64,000 nt of DNA from Gordonia polyisoprenivorans (GCF_017654315.1 NZ_CP072203.1:2356001-2420000); one strand, 5' to 3'; shown: positions 27,111 through 36,787, counted from the stretch's first letter. A program made the numbers and translations. Notes: generated by a model not told the origin, from the sequence alone.

Positions 27111-27875
27111 GTGAACGACGCAGTCACCATCGACGCAGACGGGCACGTGCGCATCCTGACTTTCAACCGCCCGGACTCACTCAATGCGTTCGACGACGAT
27201 CTCCACCGAGGTCTTCCCGCGGCTCTGCGCGAGGTCGAGAACGACCGTGAGGCCCGTGTCATCGTGCTCACCGGCGCGGGACGGGCCTTCAGTGCCGGGG
27301 GCGACATCGAGGACTTCGACAAGCTCGGCAACGACCTGTGGCTGCGTCGCACGACGCTGCGCACCGGCCGCCAGCTGTTCGAGGACATCGTCGGCGTGCA
27401 CCTGCCGATCGTGGCGGCAGTCAACGGCCCGGCTGTCGGGCTCGGCTGCACCATCGCCACGGCGTGCGACTTCGTCCTCGTCTCCGACAAGGCGTTCCTC
27501 GCCGACCCGCATGTCCAGGTTGCGCTCGTCGCGGGCGACGGCGGAGCCATCACATGGCCGCTGAACGCCGGTTTGCTGCGCGCGAAGCGATACCTCCTGA
27601 CCGGTGACCGTATGAGTCCAGAGGTCGCCGTCGAGCTCGGTCTGGCGACCGAGGTCGTCCCCGCGGACACGCTGATGGACGAGGCGATCACGCTCGCCAA
27701 GAAGGTCGCTGCGCTCGCACCGCAGGCGGTGCAGGACACCAAGAGCGTGCTCAACCAGCACCTCCGAATGGCCGCGGTGACCTCCCTGCACTACGGCCTC
27801 GCCGCCGAGAGTCAGTCACACGACACCGACGAGTACCGCGCGGTTCCAGAGACATTCCGCGCTCGGAAGGGATGA
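27111..27875 (+). CDS. enoyl-CoA hydratase/isomerase family protein
   Basis: A 254-residue crotonase. FSAGGDIEDFD and GPAVGLGCTIATACDF form the oxyanion hole. Neither hydratase Glu is found: GLGCTI at the first place and VAGDGG at the second, where Asp is present. Isomerase, hydrolase or lyase activity is as likely as hydration. The GTG at 27111 is preferred because GGAGGGTGG lies 8-14 bp upstream; it follows the MaoC stop by 1 bp. Confidence 0.85.
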   Translation: MNDAVTIDADGHVRILTFNRPDSLNAFDDDLHRGLPAALREVENDREARVIVLTGAGRAFSAGGDIEDFDKLGNDLWLRRTTLRTGRQLFEDIVGVHLPIVAAVNGPAVGLGCTIATACDFVLVSDKAFLADPHVQVALVAGDGGAITWPLNAGLLRAKRYLLTGDRMSPEVAVELGLATEVVPADTLMDEAITLAKKVAALAPQAVQDTKSVLNQHLRMAAVTSLHYGLAAESQSHDTDEYRAVPETFRARKG

Positions 27876-27877
27876 CG

Positions 27878-28993
27878 ATGGAGTTCGCGCTCGCCGAGGA
27901 GCAGGTGGCGCTGCAGAACGAGCTGCGTCGCTTTCTCGCCAAGTATGCCGACGAGACCGCGGTCCGAGCCCAGCTCGAGGACCCGAGCGGCTACGACCGC
28001 GAGCTGTGGAAGCGGATGGGCGCCGAGCTGATGATCCAGGGGATCGCGATCCCCGAGGAGTACGGCGGCAGCGGCTTTACATTCGTCGAGATCGGACTCG
28101 TCCTCGAGGAGTTCGGCCGCGCCCTCACTGTCTCGCCGTTCTTCGGCTCGTGTGTGATGGCGGCCGGCCTCATCGGGGCCATCGGCGACGACGGGGTGAA
28201 GGCCGAGCTGCTGCCGGGCATCGCGAACGGAGACAGCGTCGTCTCCGTTGCGCTCGCCGAGGACAGCGGCTCGTGGCTTCTCGATGATGTCACGCTCGCG
28301 GCGACAGCGGCAGGGCCGGACTGGACGTTGGACGGCCACAAGGCGTACGTCGTGGACGGCGCATACGCCGACATGCTGATCGTCGCGGCCCGGACGACTG
28401 AGGGCCCGGCCCTCTTCCTCGTCGCCTCCGATGCGGCGGGTCTCGCCCGCACTCCGATGCCGACGATGGACCTGACCCGCAAGCTGGCCCGGATCGAGTT
28501 GTCGTCGACGCCGGCTCGCCTGATCGCCACAGGGAGCACCGCGGCGGCAGCTGTCACTGCGATGGCCGACCTCAGCGCGATCGGGCTGGCGGCCGAGTGC
28601 CTGGGTGGCAACGCCAAGGTGCTCGACATGTCCGTCGAGTACGCGAAAGTGCGGGAGCAGTTCGGCCGCGCGATCGGCTCGTTTCAGGCGATCAAGCACA
28701 AGTGCGCAGCGATGCTGGTGGAGCTCGAGTCCTCCCGGTCGGCCGTCTACTACGCTCTGTGGGCCGCGGCGACCGGCCATGAGGACCTGCCGCTCGTGGC
28801 GCCGCTTGTCAAGGCGCATTGCGTCGATACCTACCTCGCCGCCGCGGGCGAGAACATCCAGATCCACGGAGGCATCGGCTTCACCTGGGAGGACCCGGCG
28901 CACCTCTACCTCAAGCGCGCCAAGAGTTCCCAAACGCTGCTGGGCGACTCCGACCTCCACCGACAGCTGCTCGCCGACCGCATCGGCATCTGA
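27878..28993 (+). CDS. acyl-CoA dehydrogenase, short FadE (beta-type) subunit
   Basis: A 371-residue ACAD of the beta-type FadE group: IPEEYGGSGFTFVEIGLVLE, then REQFGRAIGSFQAIKHKCA and the ending LLGDSDLHRQLLADRIGI in place of the EGTSEIQR-type tail. In steroid catabolism such subunits need an alpha partner. ATG 27878 fits the ribosome site GGAAGGG better than ATG 27872. It is a close paralog of the gene at 31711, which lies four genes downstream. Confidence 0.9.
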   Translation: MEFALAEEQVALQNELRRFLAKYADETAVRAQLEDPSGYDRELWKRMGAELMIQGIAIPEEYGGSGFTFVEIGLVLEEFGRALTVSPFFGSCVMAAGLIGAIGDDGVKAELLPGIANGDSVVSVALAEDSGSWLLDDVTLAATAAGPDWTLDGHKAYVVDGAYADMLIVAARTTEGPALFLVASDAAGLARTPMPTMDLTRKLARIELSSTPARLIATGSTAAAAVTAMADLSAIGLAAECLGGNAKVLDMSVEYAKVREQFGRAIGSFQAIKHKCAAMLVELESSRSAVYYALWAAATGHEDLPLVAPLVKAHCVDTYLAAAGENIQIHGGIGFTWEDPAHLYLKRAKSSQTLLGDSDLHRQLLADRIGI

Positions 28994-29049
28994 GCAATCA
29001 CTACGTACACCTGCGAAGCACGTACACCTGAGAAGAAGGACAGACTGGC

Positions 29050-29979
29050 ATGGGATCTCTTGACGGACTTGTTGCGATCGTGACCGGAGCGGGCCGCGGG
29101 CTCGGCCGCGCGCACGCCCTCTACCTGGCACAGGAGGGTGCCTCGGTCGTCGTCAACGACCCGGGCGTCGGGGGCGACGGCAGCGGCGGCAGCGACGCCG
29201 CGCCGGCCGAGGACGTCGTCGCCGAGATCAAGGCGGCGGGCGGCAATGCCGTCGCCAACCTCGACAGTTGCGCCGACTGGTCCGCCGCCGAGCGCCTGGT
29301 GAGGCAGGCCGTCGACACGTTCGGGAAGCTCGACATCTTGGTCAACAACGCTGGCATCCTGCGCGACCGGATGAGCTTCAAGATGAGCGAGAACGAGTGG
29401 GACGCCGTCATCAACGTCCACCTCAAGGGCCATTTCGCCCCGTCCCGCTTCGCCGCCGAGTACTGGCGCGGGAAGGCCAAGAGCGGCGACGGAACGGTCT
29501 ACGGCCGCATCATCAACACCAGCAGCGAGTCCGGTTACTTCGGCATGGCCGGCCAGGTCAACTACGCCACCGCCAAGGCCGGCATCGTCGGCATGACGAT
29601 GACGATGGCGCGCGAGCTGGAGAAGATCGGCGTCACGGTCAACGCGATCGCTCCGCGCGCCCGTACGCGCATGACGACCAGCACCTTCACGGGTTACCCG
29701 GGTGTGCAGGAGGGTACCTTCGACAACCGCGCCCCTGAGACGATCAGCCCGGTCGTCGCTTGGCTCGCCAGTCCGCAGGCCGGTCACATCTCCGCCAAAG
29801 TCTTCGCCTGCTACGCCGGCGAACTCGACCTGCAAACCCCGATCGAGCTCGAGGTCAACATCTCCACCGGCGAGCGCGCCTGGACCGTCGAAGTGTTGAG
29901 TGCCCGGTCCGAGGAGCTCTTCAAGAACGGCCGCACCCCGGGTGTAGCCCCGATGCGCTCCGGGATCGGAGGGAACTGA
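29050..29979 (+). CDS. SDR, HSD17B4/MFE-2-like 3-hydroxyacyl-CoA dehydrogenase
   Basis: A 309-residue SDR with the long loop after the first helices (NDPGVGGDGSGGSDAAPAED) typical of the dehydrogenase part of peroxisomal multifunctional enzyme 2. Motifs: TGAGRGLG, NNAGILRD, and the catalytic set SSESGYFGMAGQVNYATAK. Likely (R)-3-hydroxyacyl-CoA oxidation, matching the stereochemistry of MaoC hydratases. Preceded by AGAAGGA. Confidence 0.9.
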   Translation: MGSLDGLVAIVTGAGRGLGRAHALYLAQEGASVVVNDPGVGGDGSGGSDAAPAEDVVAEIKAAGGNAVANLDSCADWSAAERLVRQAVDTFGKLDILVNNAGILRDRMSFKMSENEWDAVINVHLKGHFAPSRFAAEYWRGKAKSGDGTVYGRIINTSSESGYFGMAGQVNYATAKAGIVGMTMTMARELEKIGVTVNAIAPRARTRMTTSTFTGYPGVQEGTFDNRAPETISPVVAWLASPQAGHISAKVFACYAGELDLQTPIELEVNISTGERAWTVEVLSARSEELFKNGRTPGVAPMRSGIGGN

Positions 29980-29980
29980 C

Positions 29981-31159
29981 ATGGGTGACGTGGTCATCGT
30001 CGAGGCCGTCCGCTCGGCGGTCGGCAAGCGTCGCGGCGGTCTATCGCACAAGCTTTCACCGGACCTGTTCGCCGATGTCCTCGCCGAGGTGATCCGCCGG
30101 GCCGGCGTCGACTCCGTGGAGGTGGGTCAGATACTGGGTGGCTGTGTCAGCCAGGTCGGTCAGCAGTCGGGCAACATCGCCCGTACCGCGTGGCTCACCG
30201 CTGGTCTCTCCGAGGCCACCGGCGCGGCCACGATCCACACCCAGTGCGGCTCCTCGCAGCAGGCGTTCACCCTTGCTTACGGCCTCATCGCCGGTGGAGT
30301 GACCGATTTCGCGGTCGCGGGGGGCATCGAGATCATGAGCCAGGTGTCCATGACCGCCTCGACTCTGCCCGAGCTGGGCCCCGCGAAGACACCGCGGTAC
30401 GAGGAACACTACGAGCTCACCACGCAATTCGAAGCGGCCGAGCGGATCGCCGAGGCCTGGGGTTTCTCGCGCGCGGACCTCGAGGCGTTCGCGATCACCT
30501 CCCAGGAGCGTGCCGCCGCCGCGATCGCAGATCATCGCTTCACGGACCAGATTGTGCCCGTCGAGGCGCCCGTCGTCGACGAGGAGGGCCGGCAGACCGG
30601 CACCCGTGTGATCGACACCGACGAGGGACCTCGGCCGACCACTGCAGAGGGCCTGGCCGGCCTGAGGGTGAACATGCCGGACCGTGCGGCCGGCTCCCGG
30701 CACACGGCAGGGACCTCCTCGCAGATCTCCGACGGTTCCTCGGCGCTTCTGCTCGCCGAAGCCGTGCGGGCCGCGGACCTCGGCCTCAGGGCGCGTGCGC
30801 GCGTCGTGGACTCGCTGCTCACCGGCAATGACCCGGTCATGATGCTGACCGGTCCGATCCCGGCTACCCAGAAGATCCTCGAGCGCAATGGCCTGACGAT
30901 GGACGACATCGACGTCGTCGAGATCAACGAGGCCTTCGCCTCCGTGGTGCTCGCCTGGGCGCACGAGACGAAGGCCGACATGGCGAAGGTGAACGTCAAC
31001 GGCGGCGCGATCGCGCTGGGCCACCCGCTGGGTGCGACCGGCGGGGTACTGCTGACCAAAGCGCTCCACGAGCTGGAGCGCGTGAATGGCCGCCACGCGC
31101 TCATCACCATGTGTGTCGGTGGCGGCCAGGGCACCGCGACCCTTCTCGAGCGGATCTGA
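29981..31159 (+). CDS. thiolase
   Basis: A 392-residue thiolase: Cys89 (HTQCGSSQQ), NEAFASV, NGGAIALGHPLGATGG and TMCVGGGQG. All catalytic residues are present. It starts 1 bp after the SDR stop and is the thiolysis step of this operon. Compared with the thiolase at 21200 it belongs to a different subgroup (VVIVEAVRSAVGKRRGG start). Confidence 0.93.
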   Translation: MGDVVIVEAVRSAVGKRRGGLSHKLSPDLFADVLAEVIRRAGVDSVEVGQILGGCVSQVGQQSGNIARTAWLTAGLSEATGAATIHTQCGSSQQAFTLAYGLIAGGVTDFAVAGGIEIMSQVSMTASTLPELGPAKTPRYEEHYELTTQFEAAERIAEAWGFSRADLEAFAITSQERAAAAIADHRFTDQIVPVEAPVVDEEGRQTGTRVIDTDEGPRPTTAEGLAGLRVNMPDRAAGSRHTAGTSSQISDGSSALLLAEAVRAADLGLRARARVVDSLLTGNDPVMMLTGPIPATQKILERNGLTMDDIDVVEINEAFASVVLAWAHETKADMAKVNVNGGAIALGHPLGATGGVLLTKALHELERVNGRHALITMCVGGGQGTATLLERI

Positions 31160-31534
31160 TGCTCGACCTCACGGGCCATGTTGGCCTGGTCACGGGAGGT
31201 GACTCAGGGATCGGCCTCGGCGTGGCGGAGGTACTCGGGCGGCTCGACTCGTGCTTCGCCACGTGGCGGTGAGCGAGGCCTTCGGCAACCCGCGCGCTTC
31301 GTTGACGTCGAGCTGGCCGTCTGGCGCTCGGATGGCGATCAATCTCGACGGCACGTTGCCCGCCTTCCGTGGGGCGGCCCGCCCGATGATCGCGCAGGGC
31401 GACGGGGGCCTCATCGGGGCGCGGTGGAACTCGGTAAGTGCAGCATCCGTGCCGACGCACTTCTGCCGGTCTGGACCCCTTCTCCGCAGTTCGACGCCTG
31501 GCTCGAGGCGACCTCGGGTGTCCCTTCCGAATGA
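31159..31534 (+). pseudogene. decayed SDR
   Basis: From ATG 31159 (overlapping the thiolase stop) the sequence MLDLTGHVGLVTGGDSGIGL is a clean SDR start, but the frame ends at TGA near 31271. A middle SDR piece, INLDGTLPAFRGAARPMIA, follows in another frame around 31330-31400, then a short tail. The catalytic YxxxK is missing. The gene was evidently part of the operon and has lost internal segments. Confidence 0.75.
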
Positions 31535-31580
31535 TGGGTGGTTGGACTACGACTCTGATTCACCCCACATGTCCAGAGTC

Positions 31581-31591
31581 GGGGGGGGGGG
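31581..31591 (+). repeat. run of eleven G
   Basis: Eleven consecutive G lie in the 176-bp gap between the SDR remnant and the ACAD start at 31711. It is the longest homopolymer noticed in the window. It could be a slippage-prone tract or an assembly artefact. Confidence 0.9.
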
Positions 31592-31710
31592 TGACCCTGG
31601 CGTCGCGGCGGGTCGAGGGTATATAAAGGGGCTAATTGTCTATCGGTTTCGACAGGAGCTGAGCTGCGGCTCGCAACCATCGGACCGCGCCTTCCGGAAA
31701 GATGTGAGCC

Positions 31711-32826
31711 GTGGATTTCGCTCTCGATGACGACCAGATCATGCTTCAGGAGGTCCTGCGGACCTTCTTTGGGAGCCAGGTCCCGGATAGCGCCGTGCGG
31801 GCGCGGTTCGACGAGCCGACCGGCTATGACGTGCGGCTATGGAAGCGGATGGCCGAGGAGCTGGGGCTACAGGGTCTTGCGATCCCCGAGGAGTACGGCG
31901 GAGGCGGGTTCAGCTTCTTCGAGCTCGGGTTGGTGCTCGAGGAGATGGGCCGGGTGCTGTTGCCCTCGCCGTTCCTCGGCTCCTGCGTGATGTCGGCGCA
32001 GCTGCTGCTCGCCATCGACGATGAGGCGGCGCGTGGACGGCTCCTTCCCGGCATCGCCGACGGAAGTGTCATCGTGTCGGTCGCCTTCGCCGAGGAGTCC
32101 GGCTCCTGGAGTACCAGAGATGTGACGGCCACCGCCACCAGCGATGGCGACGGCTGGCGCATCGACGGCCGCAAGTCCTACGTCCTCGACGGGCATGCCG
32201 CCGACAGCTACCTGGTGATCGCGCGGGCCTCGGACGGCGTCGGCGTCTTCGAGGTCGGGGGCACCGCAGTGGGCCTCACTCGGACGAAGTCAGCGACGAT
32301 GGATCTCACGCGCGCGCTGGCGAAGGTGACCTTCAACAGTGTCCCGGCCCGGCGGATCGGGTCCGCCGCCGCCACGGAGACGGCGATCGAGGTGATGCTC
32401 GACCACACCCGCATCGCGCTGGCTGCCGATTCCCTCGGAGGCATCGGGCGCGTGCTGGACATGGCGGTCGAGTATGCCAAGACTCGTGAGCAGTTCGGCC
32501 GCAAAATCGGGTCATTCCAGGCGATCAAGCACAAGTGCGCCTCGATGCTGATGGAGCTCGAGGCGTCGCGCTCGGCCGTCTACTACGCACTGTGGGCGGC
32601 CGCGAAGGGGCAGGCGGACCGTCCGGTGGTCGCGCCGATGGTCAAGGCGCACTGTATGGACTCTTACCTGGCGGCAGCCGGCGAGAACATCCAGATCCAC
32701 GGTGGCATCGGCTTCACCTGGGAGCACCCGGCGCACCTCTACCTCAAGCACGCCCGGAGCTCCCAGGCACTGCTTGGCGACTCCGATCTGCACCGGCAGA
32801 TCCTGGCGGATCGGATCGGGGTCTGA
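31711..32826 (+). CDS. acyl-CoA dehydrogenase, short FadE (beta-type) subunit
   Basis: A 371-residue paralog of the ACAD at 27878, same length and same ending (LLGDSDLHRQILADRIGV). Shared segments include LAIPEEYGGGGFSFFELGLV and SAVYYALWAAAKG. GTG start. It lacks the catalytic EGTSE-type tail, so an alpha partner is expected. Duplicated subunits of this kind could give two enzymes with different chain or ring specificity. Confidence 0.9.
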   Translation: MDFALDDDQIMLQEVLRTFFGSQVPDSAVRARFDEPTGYDVRLWKRMAEELGLQGLAIPEEYGGGGFSFFELGLVLEEMGRVLLPSPFLGSCVMSAQLLLAIDDEAARGRLLPGIADGSVIVSVAFAEESGSWSTRDVTATATSDGDGWRIDGRKSYVLDGHAADSYLVIARASDGVGVFEVGGTAVGLTRTKSATMDLTRALAKVTFNSVPARRIGSAAATETAIEVMLDHTRIALAADSLGGIGRVLDMAVEYAKTREQFGRKIGSFQAIKHKCASMLMELEASRSAVYYALWAAAKGQADRPVVAPMVKAHCMDSYLAAAGENIQIHGGIGFTWEHPAHLYLKHARSSQALLGDSDLHRQILADRIGV

Positions 32827-32827
32827 G

Positions 32828-33472
32828 ATGAGTGCCGAGATCTGGGAAGCGCCGCAGTCGCCCTCCGCCCGTCGCTCTCTTCCCGACTGGTGGGAGCCGC
32901 AGGTGGTCCCGCCCGTGCCCGAGGGCTACGTCGAGATGATCAGCCAGGCACGGCTTCTCCTCGACGCGTTGGGAGCGGCCGTTCCGGACGCGCGGACCGT
33001 TGCGAGGGTCACCGACGGGCTGCGCGGCGTGACCGACCTGCTCGCCCTGAGTGCCGCCGACGAGTTCCATCAGCTCTCGGGCCGGATCGAGGATCTGCCC
33101 GGGCGTGGCCAACTCCTCGTCCCCCCGGCCGTCGTCGAGTACGCCGACGACAACCGGGTGGAGTGCTCCATCACCTTCACCCGGCACTTCCTCGGCGGCA
33201 ACGGCGCTGTGCACGGGGGCGCCTTGCCGCTGCTGTTCGACGACATCCTCGGGCGCTTCGCCCAGAGCGGCGGCCGTTCGGTCGCGCGCACCGCGTACCT
33301 CCACGTTGACTACCGCTCGATCACACCGATCGAGAAGCCGCTGCGCCTCGTGGGCGAGTTCGTCAGTGAAGAGGGCCGCAAGCGCCTCATCCGGGCGACG
33401 CTCACGGACGGCGCGAGGCTGTGCGCCGAGGCGGAGGGCCTCTTCGTCGTCCTGCGGCCGGGACAGCCCTAG
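32828..33472 (+). CDS. PaaI-type hotdog thioesterase
   Basis: A 214-residue protein whose C-half is a PaaI hotdog domain: GGNGAVHGGALPLLFDDILG is the active-site loop and helix, then TAYLHVDYRSITPIEKPL. The N-terminal 100 residues are an extension often seen in actinobacterial thioesterases of this kind. It probably releases CoA from an intermediate. ATG 1 bp after the ACAD stop. Confidence 0.85.
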   Translation: MSAEIWEAPQSPSARRSLPDWWEPQVVPPVPEGYVEMISQARLLLDALGAAVPDARTVARVTDGLRGVTDLLALSAADEFHQLSGRIEDLPGRGQLLVPPAVVEYADDNRVECSITFTRHFLGGNGAVHGGALPLLFDDILGRFAQSGGRSVARTAYLHVDYRSITPIEKPLRLVGEFVSEEGRKRLIRATLTDGARLCAEAEGLFVVLRPGQP

Positions 33473-33499
33473 TGACTGTCCGGAACGGAGTATGAATCC

Positions 33500-34492
33500 A
33501 TGAAGGTTGGCGTCTACTTCGACATGCGCAACCCCGCCCGCTGGCGGCGTGATCCGGCGGAGCTCTACGGCGCATTCCCCGAGCTGTGCGAGGAGGCCGA
33601 GCACGTCGGTCTCGACTCTGTCTGGGTTACCGAGCACCACGGCTTCGACGACGACTATCTGCCCGCCCCGCTGACGATGCTGGCAGCGGCTGCCGTGCGC
33701 AGCAGGCGGGTGCGCCTCGGTACGGGGATCGTGATCGCCCCGCTTCACGCCGCGGCCGAGTTGGCGGAGCAGGCAGCGGTCGTCGACCTGCTCAGCAGCG
33801 GTCGGCTCGATCTCGGCATCGGCGCGGGCTACCGGATCCCCGAGTTCGACCTATACGGCGCGGACATCACTCGGAAGTACACGACCAACGATGCGCGGGC
33901 CTGTGAGATCCGTGATCTCTGGGCGAGTGGCAAGGTCACGCCGAGGCCGCTGCAGGAGCGGCTGCCGATCTGGATGGGCTACCTCGGCCCGAAGGGCGCT
34001 CGCCGGGCCGGTCGTCTCGGGGAGTACCTGCTCGCGCCCGACGCGCGACTGTGGGAGCACTACCGCGCTGGTCTCGAGGAGGGTGGTCATGATCCCGCCT
34101 CTGGGCGGATGGGCGGTGGTGTCCAGGCCTGGGCGAGCGAGGATCCGGAGCGCGACTGGCCGATGATCTCCGAGCACTTGGCCCATCAGCTCGACTCCTA
34201 CCGGATGCACGGACGGATCGGCTACGAGAACCTGCCGCCGCTCAAGCCGGTCGATGTCGAGGTTGTCCGGACCCGGCGGCCGAAGGGCTTCACCTCCCAG
34301 GACTACTTCGTGCACGGAACACCCGCCGAGGTCGCCGACTTCACCCTCGATTTCTCGGCGGGAGCGCCGGTGGACCAGGTCTACTTCTGGGGTGCTCTGC
34401 CCGGGATGAGCCACGAGCAGATCGTGCAGAACATCCGGCTGATCGGCGAGAAGCTCGCGCCGCTCCTGCGTACCGGGACGGAGACATCGTGA
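33500..34492 (+). CDS. LLM-class F420-dependent oxidoreductase
   Basis: A 330-residue luciferase-like TIM-barrel protein: VGVYFDMRNP, VTEHHGFDDDYLPAPLTMLA, RLGTGIVIAPLH and LDLGIGAGYRIPEFDLYG are the standard segments for F420/FMN binding. In actinobacterial catabolic operons such enzymes reduce or oxidise CoA-ester intermediates with F420; the reaction here is unknown. A second, frameshifted LLM gene is at 56332. Confidence 0.88.
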   Translation: MKVGVYFDMRNPARWRRDPAELYGAFPELCEEAEHVGLDSVWVTEHHGFDDDYLPAPLTMLAAAAVRSRRVRLGTGIVIAPLHAAAELAEQAAVVDLLSSGRLDLGIGAGYRIPEFDLYGADITRKYTTNDARACEIRDLWASGKVTPRPLQERLPIWMGYLGPKGARRAGRLGEYLLAPDARLWEHYRAGLEEGGHDPASGRMGGGVQAWASEDPERDWPMISEHLAHQLDSYRMHGRIGYENLPPLKPVDVEVVRTRRPKGFTSQDYFVHGTPAEVADFTLDFSAGAPVDQVYFWGALPGMSHEQIVQNIRLIGEKLAPLLRTGTETS

Positions 34493-35289
34493 GCGGCGCG
34501 AGCGATCCGGTCCTCGTCGATCGGATCGACGAGGAGCTGATGCTGATCACGCTGAACCGTCCGGATCGACTCAACGCGATCAACGACGCCTTCATACAGG
34601 GGATGCACGCGGCGCTGGACCAGGTCGTGGCGGCTCCCGACGTGCGGGCCGTCGTTCTGACCGGCACCGGGCGCGGCTTCTGCGCCGGAGCCGATCTCAA
34701 GGAAAACGTCGATCTCACCCAACAGAGGTCCGCCGAGCTCTATCGCGGACAGCAGCGTCTGGCCGACATGAGCGTGCGCCTGCACGAGCTGCCCGTCCCG
34801 GTGGTCGCCGCCGTGCCCGGGCCGGCGGTGGGTGGCGGCTTCGCATTGGCTGCCGCGTGCGACCTGAGGGTGGCATCGACTCAGGCGTTCTTCGCCGCCG
34901 CCAACGTCCGGATCGGGGTATCCGGCGGGGAGATGGGCCTGAGCTGGATGCTGCCGCAGGCCCTCGGCCGTGCCCGCGCCACGGAACTGCTGCTCACCGG
35001 CCGGCGCCTCGATGCGGGTGAGGCCTACGACTGGGGCTTCGTGAACCGGCTGGTCGAGCCCGGTCAGGGCACCGTCGTCGATGCGGCGATCGAGTTGGCC
35101 CGTACGGTCGCGGCCAACCCGGCCTTCGGTGTAGCGCTGACCAAGGAGATGCTTCGATCGACCGGCACCGCCGCGAGCCTGCGTGAGGCGGTCCTGCTCG
35201 AGAACCGCACCCAGGTGCTCGCGGTCTTCGCCGGCGACATCGATCGAGCAACCGTCGGCTTCGGCGACCGCGACCGGCCCGGCGCGTGA
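34489..35289 (+). CDS. enoyl-CoA hydratase/isomerase family protein
   Basis: A 266-residue crotonase: FCAGADLKE and GPAVGGGFALAAACDL; the first Glu position is Phe/Ala (GGFALA) while the second region reads GVSGGEMGLSW with a Glu. It may be an isomerase or hydratase. GTG start overlaps the LLM stop (GTGA). Confidence 0.87.
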   Translation: MSGASDPVLVDRIDEELMLITLNRPDRLNAINDAFIQGMHAALDQVVAAPDVRAVVLTGTGRGFCAGADLKENVDLTQQRSAELYRGQQRLADMSVRLHELPVPVVAAVPGPAVGGGFALAAACDLRVASTQAFFAAANVRIGVSGGEMGLSWMLPQALGRARATELLLTGRRLDAGEAYDWGFVNRLVEPGQGTVVDAAIELARTVAANPAFGVALTKEMLRSTGTAASLREAVLLENRTQVLAVFAGDIDRATVGFGDRDRPGA

Positions 35290-35297
35290 GGGGAGCC

Positions 35298-35879
35298 ATG
35301 GGTATCGAGACCCGGCTGGCCCGCATGGAGGCGCGCTTGGTGATCGGACAGCTGCCCATCCGGTACGCGATTGCTGTCGACTCACGCAACCTGGACGACT
35401 GGGTGAACCTTTTCGTGCCCGACGTCGAGATGGGGCGGAAGGGCAGCGGCCGGGAAGTGCTGCGCGCCTACATCGAGCCACAGCTGCGCTCGTTCTACCG
35501 CTCCATCCATCAGATCTGCGGCCACCGGATCGATCTTGGGCCCGATGCCGACGACGGCACCGGCCCGACGACGGCGTCCGGCAGCGTCTACTGTCGGGCC
35601 GAGCACGAGATCGACGACCGCTGGGTGGTCATGGCGATCCGGTACGACGACGAGTACGCCCGCGTCGGCGACGATTGGCTGTTCACCCGTCGACGCGAGC
35701 AGCACTGGTACGCCGTTGATGCGAACGAGCGACCGCAGGCCGTCGGCTTCGACAGCTGGGGCTCATCCGGTCACCGACCGCCGCTGCCCGCCATCGATCC
35801 CAGTTGGTCACACTTCTGGCGCGATGGCGCCACCCACACCGCACATCCTGTCGAGAACAGCTCCGAGGAGAGCCGATGA
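35298..35879 (+). CDS. NTF2/SnoaL-like domain protein
   Basis: A 193-residue NTF2-fold protein, ARLVIGQLPIRYAIAVDSRN followed by DWVNLFVPDV, related to the protein at 2230 in pattern. The ATG at 35298 follows GAGGGGAG and lies 8 bp after the crotonase stop. Polar pockets in this fold serve dehydration or isomerisation, but the catalytic residue cannot be named. Confidence 0.82.
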   Translation: MGIETRLARMEARLVIGQLPIRYAIAVDSRNLDDWVNLFVPDVEMGRKGSGREVLRAYIEPQLRSFYRSIHQICGHRIDLGPDADDGTGPTTASGSVYCRAEHEIDDRWVVMAIRYDDEYARVGDDWLFTRRREQHWYAVDANERPQAVGFDSWGSSGHRPPLPAIDPSWSHFWRDGATHTAHPVENSSEESR

Positions 35880-36787
35880 GTTATCAACACCGAACCGATT
35901 TCGACTTCCTGACTGTCGAGGCGTTCGACGACGGCCAGATTCTCCGGATCACGATGAACCGGCCCGAGGCTCGCAATGCGCAAAACCGCGGCCTTCTGGT
36001 CGAGCTCGGCGAGGCATTCACCGCTGCCGAGGCTGATGACGTCGTGCGCGTCGTCATACTCGCTGGGGCGGGGAGGAGCTTCTCCGCGGGCCACGACATG
36101 GGCTCAGAGATCAGCGTCCGGGAGCAGACTCCAGGGCCGGACGCTCACCCGACGATCGGCATCCACGGGGGCACCCGACACGGCGTCGAGAACCAAATGC
36201 TGCAGGAGTGGCACTACTTCTTCTCGAACACCGTGGCGTGGCGCAACCTGCGCAAGATCACGGTCGCCCAGGTACAGGGCAACGTCATCTCGGCCGGGCT
36301 GATGCTGATGTGGGCCTGTGACCTCATCGTGGCAGGGGAGGACGCCGTTTTCGCCGACGTGGTCAGCACCCGGCTGGGGATGTGCGGTGTCGAGTACTTC
36401 GCGCACCCGTGGGAGTTCGGACCTCGCAAGGCCAAGGAGCTGCTGCTGACCGGTGACTCCCTGGACGCGGACGAGGCCCACCGTCTCGGCATGGTGAGCA
36501 AGGTCTTCACCAACGAGAGGCTCGCCGAGGACACGCTCGCGTTCGCGCGGCGCATCTCGCGGCTGCCCACGGTTACCTCGCTCCTCGTCAAGGACTCGGT
36601 GAACCAGGCCGTCGACGCAATGGGGTTCACCACCGCGCTCAACGGCGCCTTTCGCCTGCACCAGCTCAACCACGCCTACTGGCGAGAGTTGAACGAGGAC
36701 GGTTACTCCGTGGCTGTCCCGGGGCCGGCGACCGACGACTGGCGAGTAGTCGGTCCGCCGACGCCGATCCACAAGGACCGGCCCTGA
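35876..36787 (+). CDS. enoyl-CoA hydratase/isomerase family protein
   Basis: A 303-residue crotonase, longer than usual because of an insertion after FSAGHDM (residues 80-115, including EQTPGPDAHPTIGIHGG). GNVISAGLMLMWACDL and CGVEYFAHPWEFG are the active-site regions, with a Glu in the second. Last gene of the 26615-36787 operon; ATG overlaps the NTF2 stop (ATGA). Confidence 0.87.
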   Translation: MSYQHRTDFDFLTVEAFDDGQILRITMNRPEARNAQNRGLLVELGEAFTAAEADDVVRVVILAGAGRSFSAGHDMGSEISVREQTPGPDAHPTIGIHGGTRHGVENQMLQEWHYFFSNTVAWRNLRKITVAQVQGNVISAGLMLMWACDLIVAGEDAVFADVVSTRLGMCGVEYFAHPWEFGPRKAKELLLTGDSLDADEAHRLGMVSKVFTNERLAEDTLAFARRISRLPTVTSLLVKDSVNQAVDAMGFTTALNGAFRLHQLNHAYWRELNEDGYSVAVPGPATDDWRVVGPPTPIHKDRP

